Positions 39,887 through 52,027 of a stretch of 64,000 nucleotides of DNA are shown in pieces. Each line of letters begins with the position of its first letter. The stretch's first letter is position 1. Source of the stretch: Dirofilaria immitis (Eukaryota > Nematoda > Chromadorea > Rhabditida > Onchocercidae); assembly GCA_024305405.1 (NCBI GenBank), contig JAKNDB010000105.1, positions 930,001 through 994,000 on the forward strand. Direction: 5' to 3'. Both the position numbers and the translations under genes were made by a program. Under the pieces are notes generated by a model. It was not told the origin of the DNA and did not search any database. It saw only the letters and a program-made list of their open reading frames with translations.

Positions 39887-42445
39887 ATGCAAATCAGCAG
39901 TCTTAATTTGCTGAGATCACGACAAACTGTTATTGGTAATTTCTTGACCATTTTTCTAATGTTTGTTGGTACTTGCTTATTCAGCGTTCATTCCAGACAT
40001 TAAAGGAATTGCGAAAAAAACTGGATACAGTTATTTGAATTGCCGCAAAGCACTCAATAAATTTGGACCATATAATCTGGATGAGGCTATCAAATGGTTG
40101 AAAAAAGGGCAGCAGAAGAAGGCTGGGAGAAAGCTGCGAAGTAATTGTTAGTATTTTGTCGTGCTTTTTGCATACTTTGTGTTTTGAAATTTCAGAATTT
40201 AAATTGTTTTCCAGACTTGGTGGTAGACCAACAAGACAAGGTGTTGTTTCGGTGTTAACAAAGGGCAATAAGGCAGCTATCGTTGAATTGAACTGTGAGA
40301 CGGATTTTGTTTCTAGAAATGAGAAGTTTAAGCAGTTGGTAAGTTTTTAAATCTTTATCAAACATTATGAACTATTCTTGTGAAAAATCAATTTTAGAAT
40401 ATTAATTATAGTTTAAGCTAACTAATTTGAAAAGTGCAACGGTTGCAATGTCATTATAATTATCATTGCTGAGAAATGGACTGTATGAAAATTCAAGAGT
40501 CAGTGATATAAGCTTAGTGATTGCTGCAGTGAATTTATTCGGTTTGGAATTATCGCTTTTATGTTTGACACGTCTTTAGAATTACTAATGACATTATTCT
40601 TTTGGATCTGAGTTATTTCCAATAAATAATTTTAGGTTGAATATGTGGTTAAGTCGGTTCTGCATGCTGCTAATCAAAAAAATGAGACAATTAATAATGG
40701 CTTTGAGCTATCCAATTCAAGTGAGCTGTTTTTTCTTTAACACAAACTGGTTTTTCCTTTCATTTGTAATTTATATTTTAGCTATTTCCGTTTTGAAAAA
40801 AAACTAATTTATGAGAGAGTTGCTATTGTATGATTTGCATGCAAGTTAGGGTTTGTTTGAAATTGTGCTATTACTTTAAATTAGGTAAAATTTCCAATTA
40901 TTGCTCTATTCTTATTTTAGTTATTGAAATAAAGCTTGAATCTCTACGTTTATTAGGCTTAGAAATTTAGGCTGAACTTTTTGTGAGGTTTTAAATCGTT
41001 TAGCTTTATCAGCATTCATAAGATACTTATATATTTATTTATTTAAACTTCCAGAAACATCCTGCTAAATTTTCTAATAAGGAGCATTGCAGATATTAAT
41101 TCTCTCAAAACATCAGATGATAAGCTAGTCAAAGATCTAGTTACGGAAGCAGTCGGTAAACTTGGTGAAAATATAACTCTTTCAAGAGCACAGATAATAC
41201 TGGCACCACCTGATGTTCAACTTTTGGCTACGCACATCCTAAAGGTTTGTTGTTTTTTAAGATATCCCATAATACGAAATTTTGTTTGCTGCTTGAAATC
41301 ATTCTTTAAAAAATCTGATGGAAATTTTATTAAAACAAATTGATCAGCAAGCATTTTTCTGTTAAGAAGGCACCGACACAGTATGCATGGGAAGATATGT
41401 ATCGGTTATTGGCCTGAAGGGGTCGAATAAAACTAATTTTCCAATTGATAAGTTGGGACAACAGTTATGTCAACATATTGTAGGAATGCGGTAAATCATT
41501 TTATCATACTCTCAGTTTATTGTCATTAAATCCATTTGTATGAATAGGAAAATGAGATAAATACTCTATTCGAGTTTAAAATTGGAATTGAGAGTCAACT
41601 TTAGTTCGAATTCAATTTACTGTGATCTGATTGGTATGTTTTAAGGACTAAATGATATGAGCATTAATAGGATTATTTTACAAGAAAATTTTATTTTTAT
41701 AGCAGATATTTTATTTCAGTTCTCTAACACTGGGTACACCTTTGCCGGAAAAAAACATCGAGTGTAAAAGAGAAGGAATCTCAAGGAGACGAAATTAATG
41801 CCTCTTATGAAGGAAAGGTTGGTTGCAATTAGTAATATAACTTTTTAAATGTCTTAAATATTCATTTAGGAGAAAGACTGAAAAGTGAAGTGAAATCAAT
41901 TTGAGGAAATTCCAGGATTTCTATTCATTGATATTTTAGCTTGTATAAGAAGGTATGCTTTTAGTTTAATTTATTTGGTCTCATTAAATTTAGAAGGCTG
42001 CAGTAGTGTTATTGATGTAACATGGACTATACATATATTTTTAGAATTGTAAGCATTAAATTTATATTTCTAATTTTATTTTGTTGGAATATAAAATATG
42101 AATCAATACCGAAGACCAAAATTGACGATAAAAGAACAAATGCAAAGACATAAGCAAGAAATAGCAAAAATGCATGAAGAAAGATATTCCGCCAATTCAG
42201 CGAAAATGGTGTTTGTCATTATTATTTTGTAACTGGAATTTTTTTTGATATTTTAAAAACTTTATATTAATGTTTTTCAGGTCACTCATATCGATGAAAA
42301 TGAAACTCAGTTACTAAGGCAAGCATTTATGCTAAATCCTTCACAGACAGTTCACGAGTATGTTTCTGGACATGGAGCTAGTATTCTTGATTTTTATCGC
42401 ATTGAGCTGAGTGAAAATTTGGACGAAGAGCCTATCAAAAGCTAA
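39887..42445 (+). CDS. tsfm-1: Mitochondrial elongation factor Ts
   Basis: EF-Ts recycles EF-Tu from GDP to GTP in mitochondrial translation. Exons: 39887-39935 (Arg-containing, acid-free presequence-like start), 39985-40140, 40215-40338, 40636-40720, 41093-41244, 41367-41490, 41720-41817, 42281-42445. The N-terminal UBA-like helices ([16 protein letters not shown]) are followed by the core motif ([16 protein letters not shown]), then [33 protein letters not shown] and a C-terminal module [14 protein letters not shown]...ILDFYRIE, all in EF-Ts order. Three single-base problems break the frame as given: in the A/G run near 40105, at the start of the 41367 exon, and in an A7 run at 41749-41755. 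Splice sites and protein conservation look intact, so homopolymer errors are the simplest reading; decay cannot be excluded. AATAAA follows at 42571. Confidence 0.85.
42098..42208 (+). other. Alternative first exon or small independent exon within the EF-Ts gene
   Basis: Within the last EF-Ts intron an ATG opens 37 codons ([20 protein letters not shown]...[10 protein letters not shown]) ending at a donor (GTGTTT) in phase 0. That is the phase required by the last EF-Ts exon at 42281. No good acceptor precedes it, so it looks like a start exon rather than a cassette. If used, it would join a basic, helical leader to the EF-Ts C-terminal module, giving a protein of about 90 residues. It could also belong to an unrelated small gene. 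Confidence 0.35.
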
Positions 42446-42570
42446 TCTTTTTCCTATTTTCTGTTTTTTCAATATCAGAAATACTTGTGCCTTATGCGCA
42501 TTTCGAAATCTATTTAAGATAAAGCGTTATGTTAAAATCGAATGGTCCTGTCGTGTTAAACATCTTTTGA

Positions 42571-42576
42571 AATAAA
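42571..42576 (+). terminator. Poly(A) signal of the EF-Ts gene
   Basis: AATAAA lies 126 bases after the TAA stop of the EF-Ts gene. Confidence 0.5.
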
Positions 42577-45500
42577 AAGACTTGTTGTGCACTTCTATTT
42601 TTACAAAATGGTTTTGTTTTTAAATTTATGTATTATAACTATCAATGTATGATTTGAACTTAAATTTTTGCTGTTTGTTAATTGTTGTTCATCATTTTAT
42701 ATTCATTTCCTACTATTATTCAGCTATTATGCGTTACTTGCACAATGCAAATAAACAAAATTTTGAGGACAGATATTCTTTTGTAGCTACACAATACTTT
42801 TTTTCTGAATACATAAAAACGTAGCAACTTGCCTGACTGAAAATATGTATAAACTTTCATTTTGTCTGGGAATTGTGGACTAAATGTTGAAAAAAATAAA
42901 AAAAATTGTGAACTAAATCGTGAACTTAAAAACTAAACGTTTCCTATGTCACATGTATGAAACGTTTAAACTGTGATACAAAGCTAATGAATTCAGTTTT
43001 GGATATGAGAAGCAAGCCATTTTTCAACGCTAATCTAATTTTTTTCTTTTTTGAATCTCGAAATTCTTAAATAATATATTTGCGAAAGAACTACTGTTGA
43101 AATCTTTCATTTTGGAGAAAATTTTTCCATATAGTTTATGGGATTTGCTTTTCCATTTCCATTATTTTACTATCTACTGGAACATGTAAAGAGATTCATT
43201 ATTTATGATTAAATCTCATTTGGGATCGCAGCTATTATTAATTTTGAGAAGATGGCTATTTAATTAACTGGGTGTAATGATGCAACTTTCGCCAATTTTG
43301 GTTATGTTTAATTATTCCGTTAATTGGTTCGTTGTTTTTGCTCTATTAAATCGTTCCTGTTGACATAAAACTTCTTGTAGCTGAATTTAATTGCTCTTTG
43401 ATCAGTGATACCTGATTGACTTTTTCTTTTTATTGTTATAGTTAGTTGAGAAAAATTAGTGCTAAAAATTCATTCAAATCAATCAAATTTAGAGAGGGGA
43501 ATTTGCAAATCGTTAAATCAGTGAAATAACTGGAAATTTAGAAATCATTATGTAATATCCAACATTGAGATCTTAGCTCAAAAGTAGCAATAATTGAAGA
43601 TTTACCTACATTTTCATATGCACAAAACGGATGGCTAAAATCAAATTTTTTTTTGGGCAGGAAAGTACTATAAAAAATACTATAAAATCATCTTCCTAAG
43701 CTAGAATTTTCAGAGTTTGAATGATTTATCGATAGTGCCTCGGATTGTCATTTATTATTGATTCTTTCTATATGTATATAATGCACCAATTGTGTATCTA
43801 TTAATACTAATAAGTTTAATGGGACATTTTTAAGTGGTATCAGAAATTATGAATATATTCCAATTTCCCAAATTATAATTTTTTTTACTCTTAATGAAAG
43901 AATTCAAGAAATTCTAGGTTCATAATCATAAACCTAATGATTGCGATACCTATAATGAATATAATACTTAATGTATTAGAGATTTTCAATGCGCCTTTTT
44001 ATCCGATGGAATAATTTAATAATAATTTAAATGTACTTAATTTGCATATCTTATTTTTCCATTATGAAATTGTGTCACTATCGATACATTAGGGCTGGAG
44101 AACTGCTATTTAAGTATAATATAGTTTATAGCTAGCAACTTATCCAAGTATCAGTTAATTGAGATCAGATCCATTCAATTTTTCAATTTTATTTTACTCT
44201 GAGTTAGACTGCCAAAAGCAGTGTTAACACATTGCAAACTATAACAAATGTTCAAATAAAAACGTACAGTTTTTAGTGGGAGCTACCATTTTTATACTAA
44301 ACCACTGATCGATTTGAATAAATTTCCTTCAGGCAAAATGGCTTTTACAAATATTAAAATTCATAATGTTCTTATAGCTTATCCTTCGTTTATTTATTAT
44401 TTGCTATTCGCCAAAGTTAGTGTAATTGTTTTGAACCGTAAATTAGGCTACTACTGACTTAAATTATTATTAATTTTATTCAAAACAACAGTATATCTTT
44501 TATCTATCGGTGTCAAACATAAAATTATATCATTTTTTTCAATCAAAAGAATGCATGAACAATATTCTTTATGGTGCCTTTTCTGATATTATAGTTCCAA
44601 CTACTGACCTTGCCATTTCCTTTCGATCAATTGTAAAAATGTATTTGTATTAATGCAAAATTTGATGTAAAGAAAATGTAAGACAGAAATTCTCTTTTCT
44701 AATTCCAAAAAATTGATTTAAAATAAAAACTAAAGCAAAAATTGTACTTCACTTATTGTCACTCTCGGTTAATTCGAACTCCAACCTTGTTTTCGATTTC
44801 TCTAATATATTTTGTAGTCTGAATGTTGGGAAAGTTAAAGCGAATTTAAAATTAAATTTAATGTTAATATCAGAAAACGACCATTCCAAAATTTCTTTGA
44901 ATGTGATGTAAATAAATATTATTACTCATATTAATTTGGGAACAGATTTCAATCGAACATATGCCAAGTTAGAAAATGATAGAAAATGACGGCGTCGATT
45001 TTTTCAACTACTGCTATCCAAAAATGTTATATCATATTAATGGCTTTTGCAAAAAAATCAACCTCCGAATATCGTATCCTACGATTTACAAACATTGCTT
45101 GTTTATTTTTTTTTTTTTTTTGAATTTTAACAAAAATGAGTAAAATCTATATTCACATGAACCAAATCGTTCTAAATGCTTTTTTAATATAAGATATCGA
45201 ATAATCTCTTGCTATATCTCTTCGCTTGTCAATAATTCTTGTTAATTGTCATTTAGAAATTCGAAAGAAATAATTCTTTTCTTCCTTAAATATTTTTAAT
45301 CGCTATTTTTTCATCTGCCATAGGTTCCTAAAAATTTTAGAAATCAAATGAAGACAAAAAATTTTTATTTTTCCTTATTCAAACAAAACGGGAATACATA
45401 GTTTACGACCAATTAAACTCCAATTAGTACCATTTATGTCCTTCATTTTCGATTTATCAACAGTTCATTGTAATATTGCCACTGTTATTAATAACAATAG

Positions 45501-46383
45501 TAACCTTTTGTCGATATATCGCAGCCATTCTTATCCGTTGTAATCTTTTCTACAAATATAAACATCTATCACAGCTATCATTATCGGGCCAGAAGTGTAT
45601 ATCCCAATAGCGATGATATCATTCTACTTCTGTTCTTTTTACTATCAACAACTATGTTATATTCATTATTTGAATTTGAAATCTTTTTATTAATTGCTCA
45701 ATTTTGTCGCTCAATTTCATTTAAATTTTAACGAATGAGAGAAGAATGGAATTAAACTGAAATAGATTTTCTATTTCAAAGTATTGAGTAAATAATCTTC
45801 GAAAAATTGATTATTATTATTATTGACTTTCATATTTTTATTAAATATCTACAAAGAACAAATTTTTCTCACTTCTCGATCATTTTAAATTGAACGAGGG
45901 ATGACTCAGTTTGTTCAATATGTCAGTAGTCATTTGATGTCTGAAAATTATGAACAATTTTGATTGTTCTTATATAGAATTTCGAATGAATTAGTTGTCA
46001 TTTCTTCTCTCTATCAATCAAGAAAGAAATTCTCGAATAACTCTGAAATATTATTTCCCGTGTAATATTAATCCTGTTCATGCGCTGAAAATAAATTTTT
46101 GGAAATGGGTCAAATTTTCCACTCAATTACTTGTCTATTTAAAAAAAAAAATTCAATATTGATCATGTGTGACACGTTTTCATCAGCATACAAATGAAAT
46201 ATCACCGTGAAGACGGCATTGATGATGAATACTTTGGAGGATGCGCAGCGCATGCTGGATTTTATCATTATTGTAGTAGCATTTCGTTTCATTCGTTCAG
46301 TTAATTAATTTAATTTGAACGAATTCAATTTATAATCGACATTTCTCTCATCACCACTTACCCATCATCATCTTACTTTCCTT

Positions 46384-46403
46384 ATAATAATAATAATAAT
46401 AAT
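46384..46403. repeat. (ATA)n microsatellite
   Basis: About six to seven perfect TAA/ATA units. Confidence 0.85.
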
Positions 46404-46932
46404 CATTCCTGTCAAATAGGAAATTAATAGCATTCTCGAGTTGCCTTTTTGATGTAAAAAATTTTCACACATTTGTCGCTTCTAAATTAATTTAGTCTTA
46501 TTTCAATAAATTCATATTTCTTTATCATCTTTTCATTTGATTAATGTTCTCTGTATCTTCAGGATTTTTTCTATTTTTGTTTCATATGTTGTATTATTGG
46601 AAAGCGCTCAAAATACTTGTTGTTTAAAATTTTTGATGAAATACAAAATCACTTCTTTAGCTGTAAACAATAATTAATGATTAGAGGTCATTATTTTATT
46701 TGTTATTATCCATTATTATGATTATTATTATTCATTATTATTTATTATTAATTTATTTATTTTAATATTTAATTATTATTCTTATTGATGTAAAGCATTT
46801 GAAAGTGTTATAAATTACAAATAAAGCATATTACGAAGACCTTAGGTAAAATGAATTTAGCATTGAAATGATAAAGTAATGAAGAATTAAAAACTTATTT
46901 AGAATTACTGTTGAGAAGCAAAAAGAATTCTT

Positions 46933-47041
46933 GTATGTATTCCTGTGTATGTATATATATATGTGTGTATGTGTGTGAGTGTGTGTGTGTATGTGTGTGT
47001 GTGTATGTGTGTATGTATGTATGTGTGTGTATGTGTTATGT
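46933..47041. repeat. (GT)n/(GTAT)n microsatellite
   Basis: About 110 bp of alternating GT with interspersed GTAT and AT units, purine-pyrimidine alternation throughout. Confidence 0.92.
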
Positions 47042-50000
47042 GTGAACTATTAATCGAGTGTTAATCATTTCGTTGTGTCCGTCACAAGCTTGATTGTGAA
47101 TAATTCAAGTTACTATGCTAACTATTTTCATTATGAATCCGCATTGAATCATAGCAGATAAAATTATGAGATTATGGGATTATGGGTAAGTAAGGTTGTA
47201 AACATGGAAATGCTCAAAACACAAAAATTTGTATCTTCTAAATGTAGAACGAATGTTACAGATAAAAGGAGATTCGCTTAATTCCTGTATCATGCATGCT
47301 TATATTTCATATCAAGAAATTCATCAATTATTCTTCGTTTCTTTTTCCTTTTCTTTTTCTTTCATTTATGAGAAATTTTCTTTTCAGCTGATTAGCTTTT
47401 TTTCCATCATTTCTTCTGAATATCCAACAATTTCATTCAAATAAGATCGTTTACCATTAAAACTTGTCCATAAGTTTTATTCACTATAAAAATGATTAAT
47501 ATTACTTATATAACCTTAAATAACTCCAATTTTTTTGAACATTAGAAAATGTTCGAACCAATCTTCTTACATTTAGAAATAATTATCCTATTTTTTAATT
47601 CTTTCAATAATAGTTAAGAACATATATATTATTTCATAAGAATAATACATTTTGACATTTCTTGAAAATATAAATAAATTTTTTCGCATTTAGAGAAATG
47701 GACGCATGGTCTGAATGAAAGGGGATAAAAAGGAAAAAAATTAATTTGTTGAGAATTATTCCTTTTAGCCGATTGTTTAGGTTGAAGCACCCTATCTTCA
47801 CAATACATCTTGTCTAGGAATTCTACATGTTAAAATATCCTGAAGCACTCGCTTAAAGTGTATTAAATTTCAGATTACCTTCTGGATCTTATTTTTGCTA
47901 TTGATTTTCCCTTGTTTGCATACAATTACTTTATTATTATTAGCATTGCAACCAAAATAAGATACGCAAAAATTATAACTTTCAAAATCATGGACCATAA
48001 GAAATTTTGAAGTTAATGTCTGATTATAAGTTTACAAATGACTAATATCGAAATTACGCAATGCGATCTCCGACATGTGACTTGACTAAAATAATATATT
48101 GCGGTGAAGACCTATAATTAATTGTCATTTTCATCTTCCTTTCCATATGATAATAATCATCAACCCTTTTATTCAAATGTATAAGTAACTATTTGCAAGA
48201 TTAACCCAATGTCCGAACTTTCGCTCTTGGAAGTCGTGACAGGTCATAGTTTAGACAATAAGATAAACATAACTATTTTATAGTTTTTTACTGAAATATT
48301 AAACTAACTTGCTATTTTCTCATTATATCTTTCGTATTTTGTCATCAGCAAATAAACACATCAAGTTTCTTTTGTTCGAAATTTTACTAAATTTATTGAA
48401 ATTATTAATCGATTTAAATGACTAAATAATTGAATATTTAATATGAATTCATTGCCTTATACTTTCTTTATTCTTTCTTATCAATTATTCGCAATCAAAA
48501 TTTTTTAGTACAATTATGAATTTCAGCAATATTATGAGAAATCAAATTTACTTCTGCATAGTACGCGCAAACGTAATTTATAAAATATAAATATGAAATA
48601 TGAGTTTCTGTTATAGATTCTTGAAAAGATTGAAAAAGTGAGTATGGTGCACGTCACATTATTTCAATTATTTAAAGAAGCCGATATAAAGTATGTTTTG
48701 CTAGATTTTTTTGTCTTTTTCACTTTTGCTTAATTTTGTTTCGTGTCCTCCGATATGATCTGATTAAATACATTATGAATTAAGCAATATTATCATGGCA
48801 GTAATGAAAAATACTAAAAGTTATCATGATTACGGTGAGTTTAACAAATCAATTTTGAATGGATTAAATGAAAATACGAATTGGACTCAATTTTATATGA
48901 TTATTTCACCATCTTCTTAAGTAACAAAAAATTTTATCCATTATATTATTTTCACTTCGAATTTTGTTAGCTCATTTATTTAATTCATTTTCAATTCTTT
49001 CCTAACTTTTCAGACAGATTCATCATCCCTTAATTTTAACTTCTTCGGAATTATTTAAAATTTTTGAACAATAAAGAAATCAGCAAGACGATAATATACT
49101 ACCGTATATTTACTGCATTGCATATCGAGCACTTATTTCATTTTATGATCAGAGTAATATTCTTCACCAAAAGAATATACAATGAGATAAGATTTAATGC
49201 AGCTCGGACACATTCTATGTCTTCTGAATTTTTGTTGAATTATGGTTAAAGAAAGATCGAAGTTGACCTTATTTCACAGTTGCAGTCTAACTTTGTACTA
49301 CTAAATTTTAATATCTTTATTCATTTTTGTCAGAGAAATTTGACGTAGATAATGTGAAGTAGCGAATTACTTTTTTATATAATTATCATTTCGATAATGC
49401 AATGAATAATTTCATCAGTCTTCTGATTGTCATTATATATATTGTACAATTTTGGAGATGTCCAATTTGATTGAAGCTTGCAAATGCAAAACCATAGAAT
49501 AGATTGAAGATCAATCAGTGTTGAATGGATATAAGATTATCATGATATAAAAACAATAAAATAAGTGTAAATTTATCAAAATCTTATCATAGGTGCGATT
49601 TTCATCCTTCTTTAAACCCACCCTAAATTTAAATTTTTGAAAAAAACAACTAAGAATGAAAATGAAGTGAGATTTAAACGACGTCCAAAAATTTTCGGTC
49701 AAAATTGAGTAATATTAACGAAAAAAACCAAAACAAATTAAACTTTGTTGAATGGATAATAATTATTTTCCAACTAATTATGATAAATAAAAGCCATGAT
49801 TTATTTTAAAGTTTTTGACAGTTGCCTTGCTACCATAAAAATATTATTAATTTTTCGAAATATTTTCAATTCATGAAATCAAAAGAAAAATATAATCTTG
49901 AAATGAAATTTTTTTCTTCAAATGAAAACATCAGTTGGAAGCTATATAAATGTTTGCTAGAAGTATTATTAGTAGAACTTATACTACTATTATGCTAGGA

Positions 50001-52027
50001 ATTTTATGATCGCTTGGAAAAAAAAAGAAAAAAGAAAATAAGAATAATTTAAAAACTCATTTAAAAAGTGATGTTTTATGAAATTTTTGAAATAGTAATA
50101 TGTTTTCTTAGATCTGGTAATTACTGCCAGAGAAATATATTTAACTACTGATGAAGTAAATCGAGAAATTTAGGTTGTAAGAATCCGAGAACCGATCCAT
50201 AAGAATATAAACATCATGTAATGGAGATTGTAGGTACTACAATTGTTTGTAATCAGTAAAATAAATCATTGAGTTTTAACATGCTCCTATTATTTCTGAA
50301 ATATCCGCCAAAAAGTGAATTATTTAGAAATCGACTTTTTTGAAATTTTTAATCGAATTGAATAAGTTAACTTTAATCTCATATCGAAATACTAACATAT
50401 TCAAAAAATGTTAAAAATCATCAGAGAATTCAAACAACGGAATAAAGTAAATATACTTTTTTGGAAAATATTCGGTAGTTTTATTAATATCTTTTTAGCT
50501 TATTCAGCAAAATATTTCGCACTTCTGCCTCATGTTAATATATAGAACATTAATTTGATTAGGTAATATAAGAAGAAGAAGATAAGGATGGCAAAAAAAG
50601 AGGAAGATGAGTGATAAAAAATTCGGAAGAACTGATAGTGAGAAACGAGAAAGGAAGTGATTAATATCTGTCAAATCGATCAGTTGAAATTTACTGCTTT
50701 ATAAACAAAAGCAATATATATTTTTATATAAAATGTTGCATTTATAAATATTTGCACAGTCCATCCTTTCACCAAAGTTCAATATACAAAAAGTATCCCA
50801 TCATAAAATCTCAATGTTTATTTCATTAAACTCATTCCCATTAACCGTGAATATTGCTTTCTGAATGAAAAAAAAGAAAACTTTTTAATTCCTATTCCTA
50901 ATAAATTGTCTAAAATTAAATAAATATTCAAAAATCTGAAATAGAAGAAGAAAGAAAGAAAAAGGGAGAGGAAGAAAGAAAGATAGATTACGGATTCTTG
51001 TCTTGTTACAAAGTCCAAATTTCAATGATGCGAGATTTGTTTGACAATACTAGAAAGTATTAGAAATGATGTCAATTTTTTTGCTACAATACGTTTTAAT
51101 GTCTCGGTATTGTTGATTTGTTCATTCTCTGTTTTCTTTTATTTGCATTAAAGTTTTGAATAATTATAAAAGCCTTGATTTTATTAAGTCATTGATTGTA
51201 ATTCAAGTTGTATATGATTCATGTAGAATTCAGCAAATTTATAGTACAGCGAAAAAATTGTTTGGAACTAGTTTATAAACAAACAGTACTAAAATTTGTA
51301 ATTTAGAAGCAAATTTTTGGTCGTATACCACAAATATTTAATACTTTTTAAAAAGCGAACTCTTTGAGAAGTTTTAAAGAAAGACCTTTGTTTAAAAAAA
51401 TTTATATAAAATTGGATTAATCAGTTGTTGAAATTTTTCACCATAATCTATGATTTTAAAAAGTTTAAACTATCACTGATCTCTTTTATATTATTTTAAA
51501 TAATTCGTTACAATAAATTTCATGTTTTTATTTTTTCTGCAAACTCGAGAAATTTTACTATGTACTTTTTTACAATGTCTTTTTATATCATAAAATTGGT
51601 ATTAAAAATTCAATTAGAGAGAATTCTTCAAATTTTAATTGCTTTCACATGTGATATTAAAGTAATTTCCAGTTACTAAAAAATAGTATAATTTCAGAAA
51701 TTTGAAGGTAGAAAACATTTTCATTTACTTGACAATTGTAAGGAAAAGAGTGTGTGAAATAAATGGATATTTTTGCCCAATTTAAATTATATAAAAAATA
51801 ACAATTCGTGAAATTCAAACGAATGTTTGCATTCTCCGACTGTCATCAATATCAATCAATTTTCTTTCTTTCCTGAAGGCAATTTTTAATTTTTCATTAA
51901 AAAGCACTATAATATATTTATATTTCTTTCTTGTAATCCATTAAGATTAGAGGTAAAGTTCTTTAAGTTTATTATTTTTTTCTATCTATTGATTTATTAA
52001 CGTTACAATAACATGTATTGCAGCAAT

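Larger units (their letters stand above)
42610..52000. other. Gene-poor AT-rich stretch between the EF-Ts gene and the next gene
   Basis: About 9.4 kb with no multi-exon structure that I could assemble. It contains an ATA/TAA run (46384-46403), ATT-rich DNA (46710-46790) and a long GT/GTAT microsatellite (46933-47041). One short plus-strand frame at about 46194-46304 (MKYHREDGIDDEYFGGCAA) has less AT-biased codons than its surroundings, but no supported splice partners. It could be a large regulatory region or first intron of the gene starting at 52028. Confidence 0.45.
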
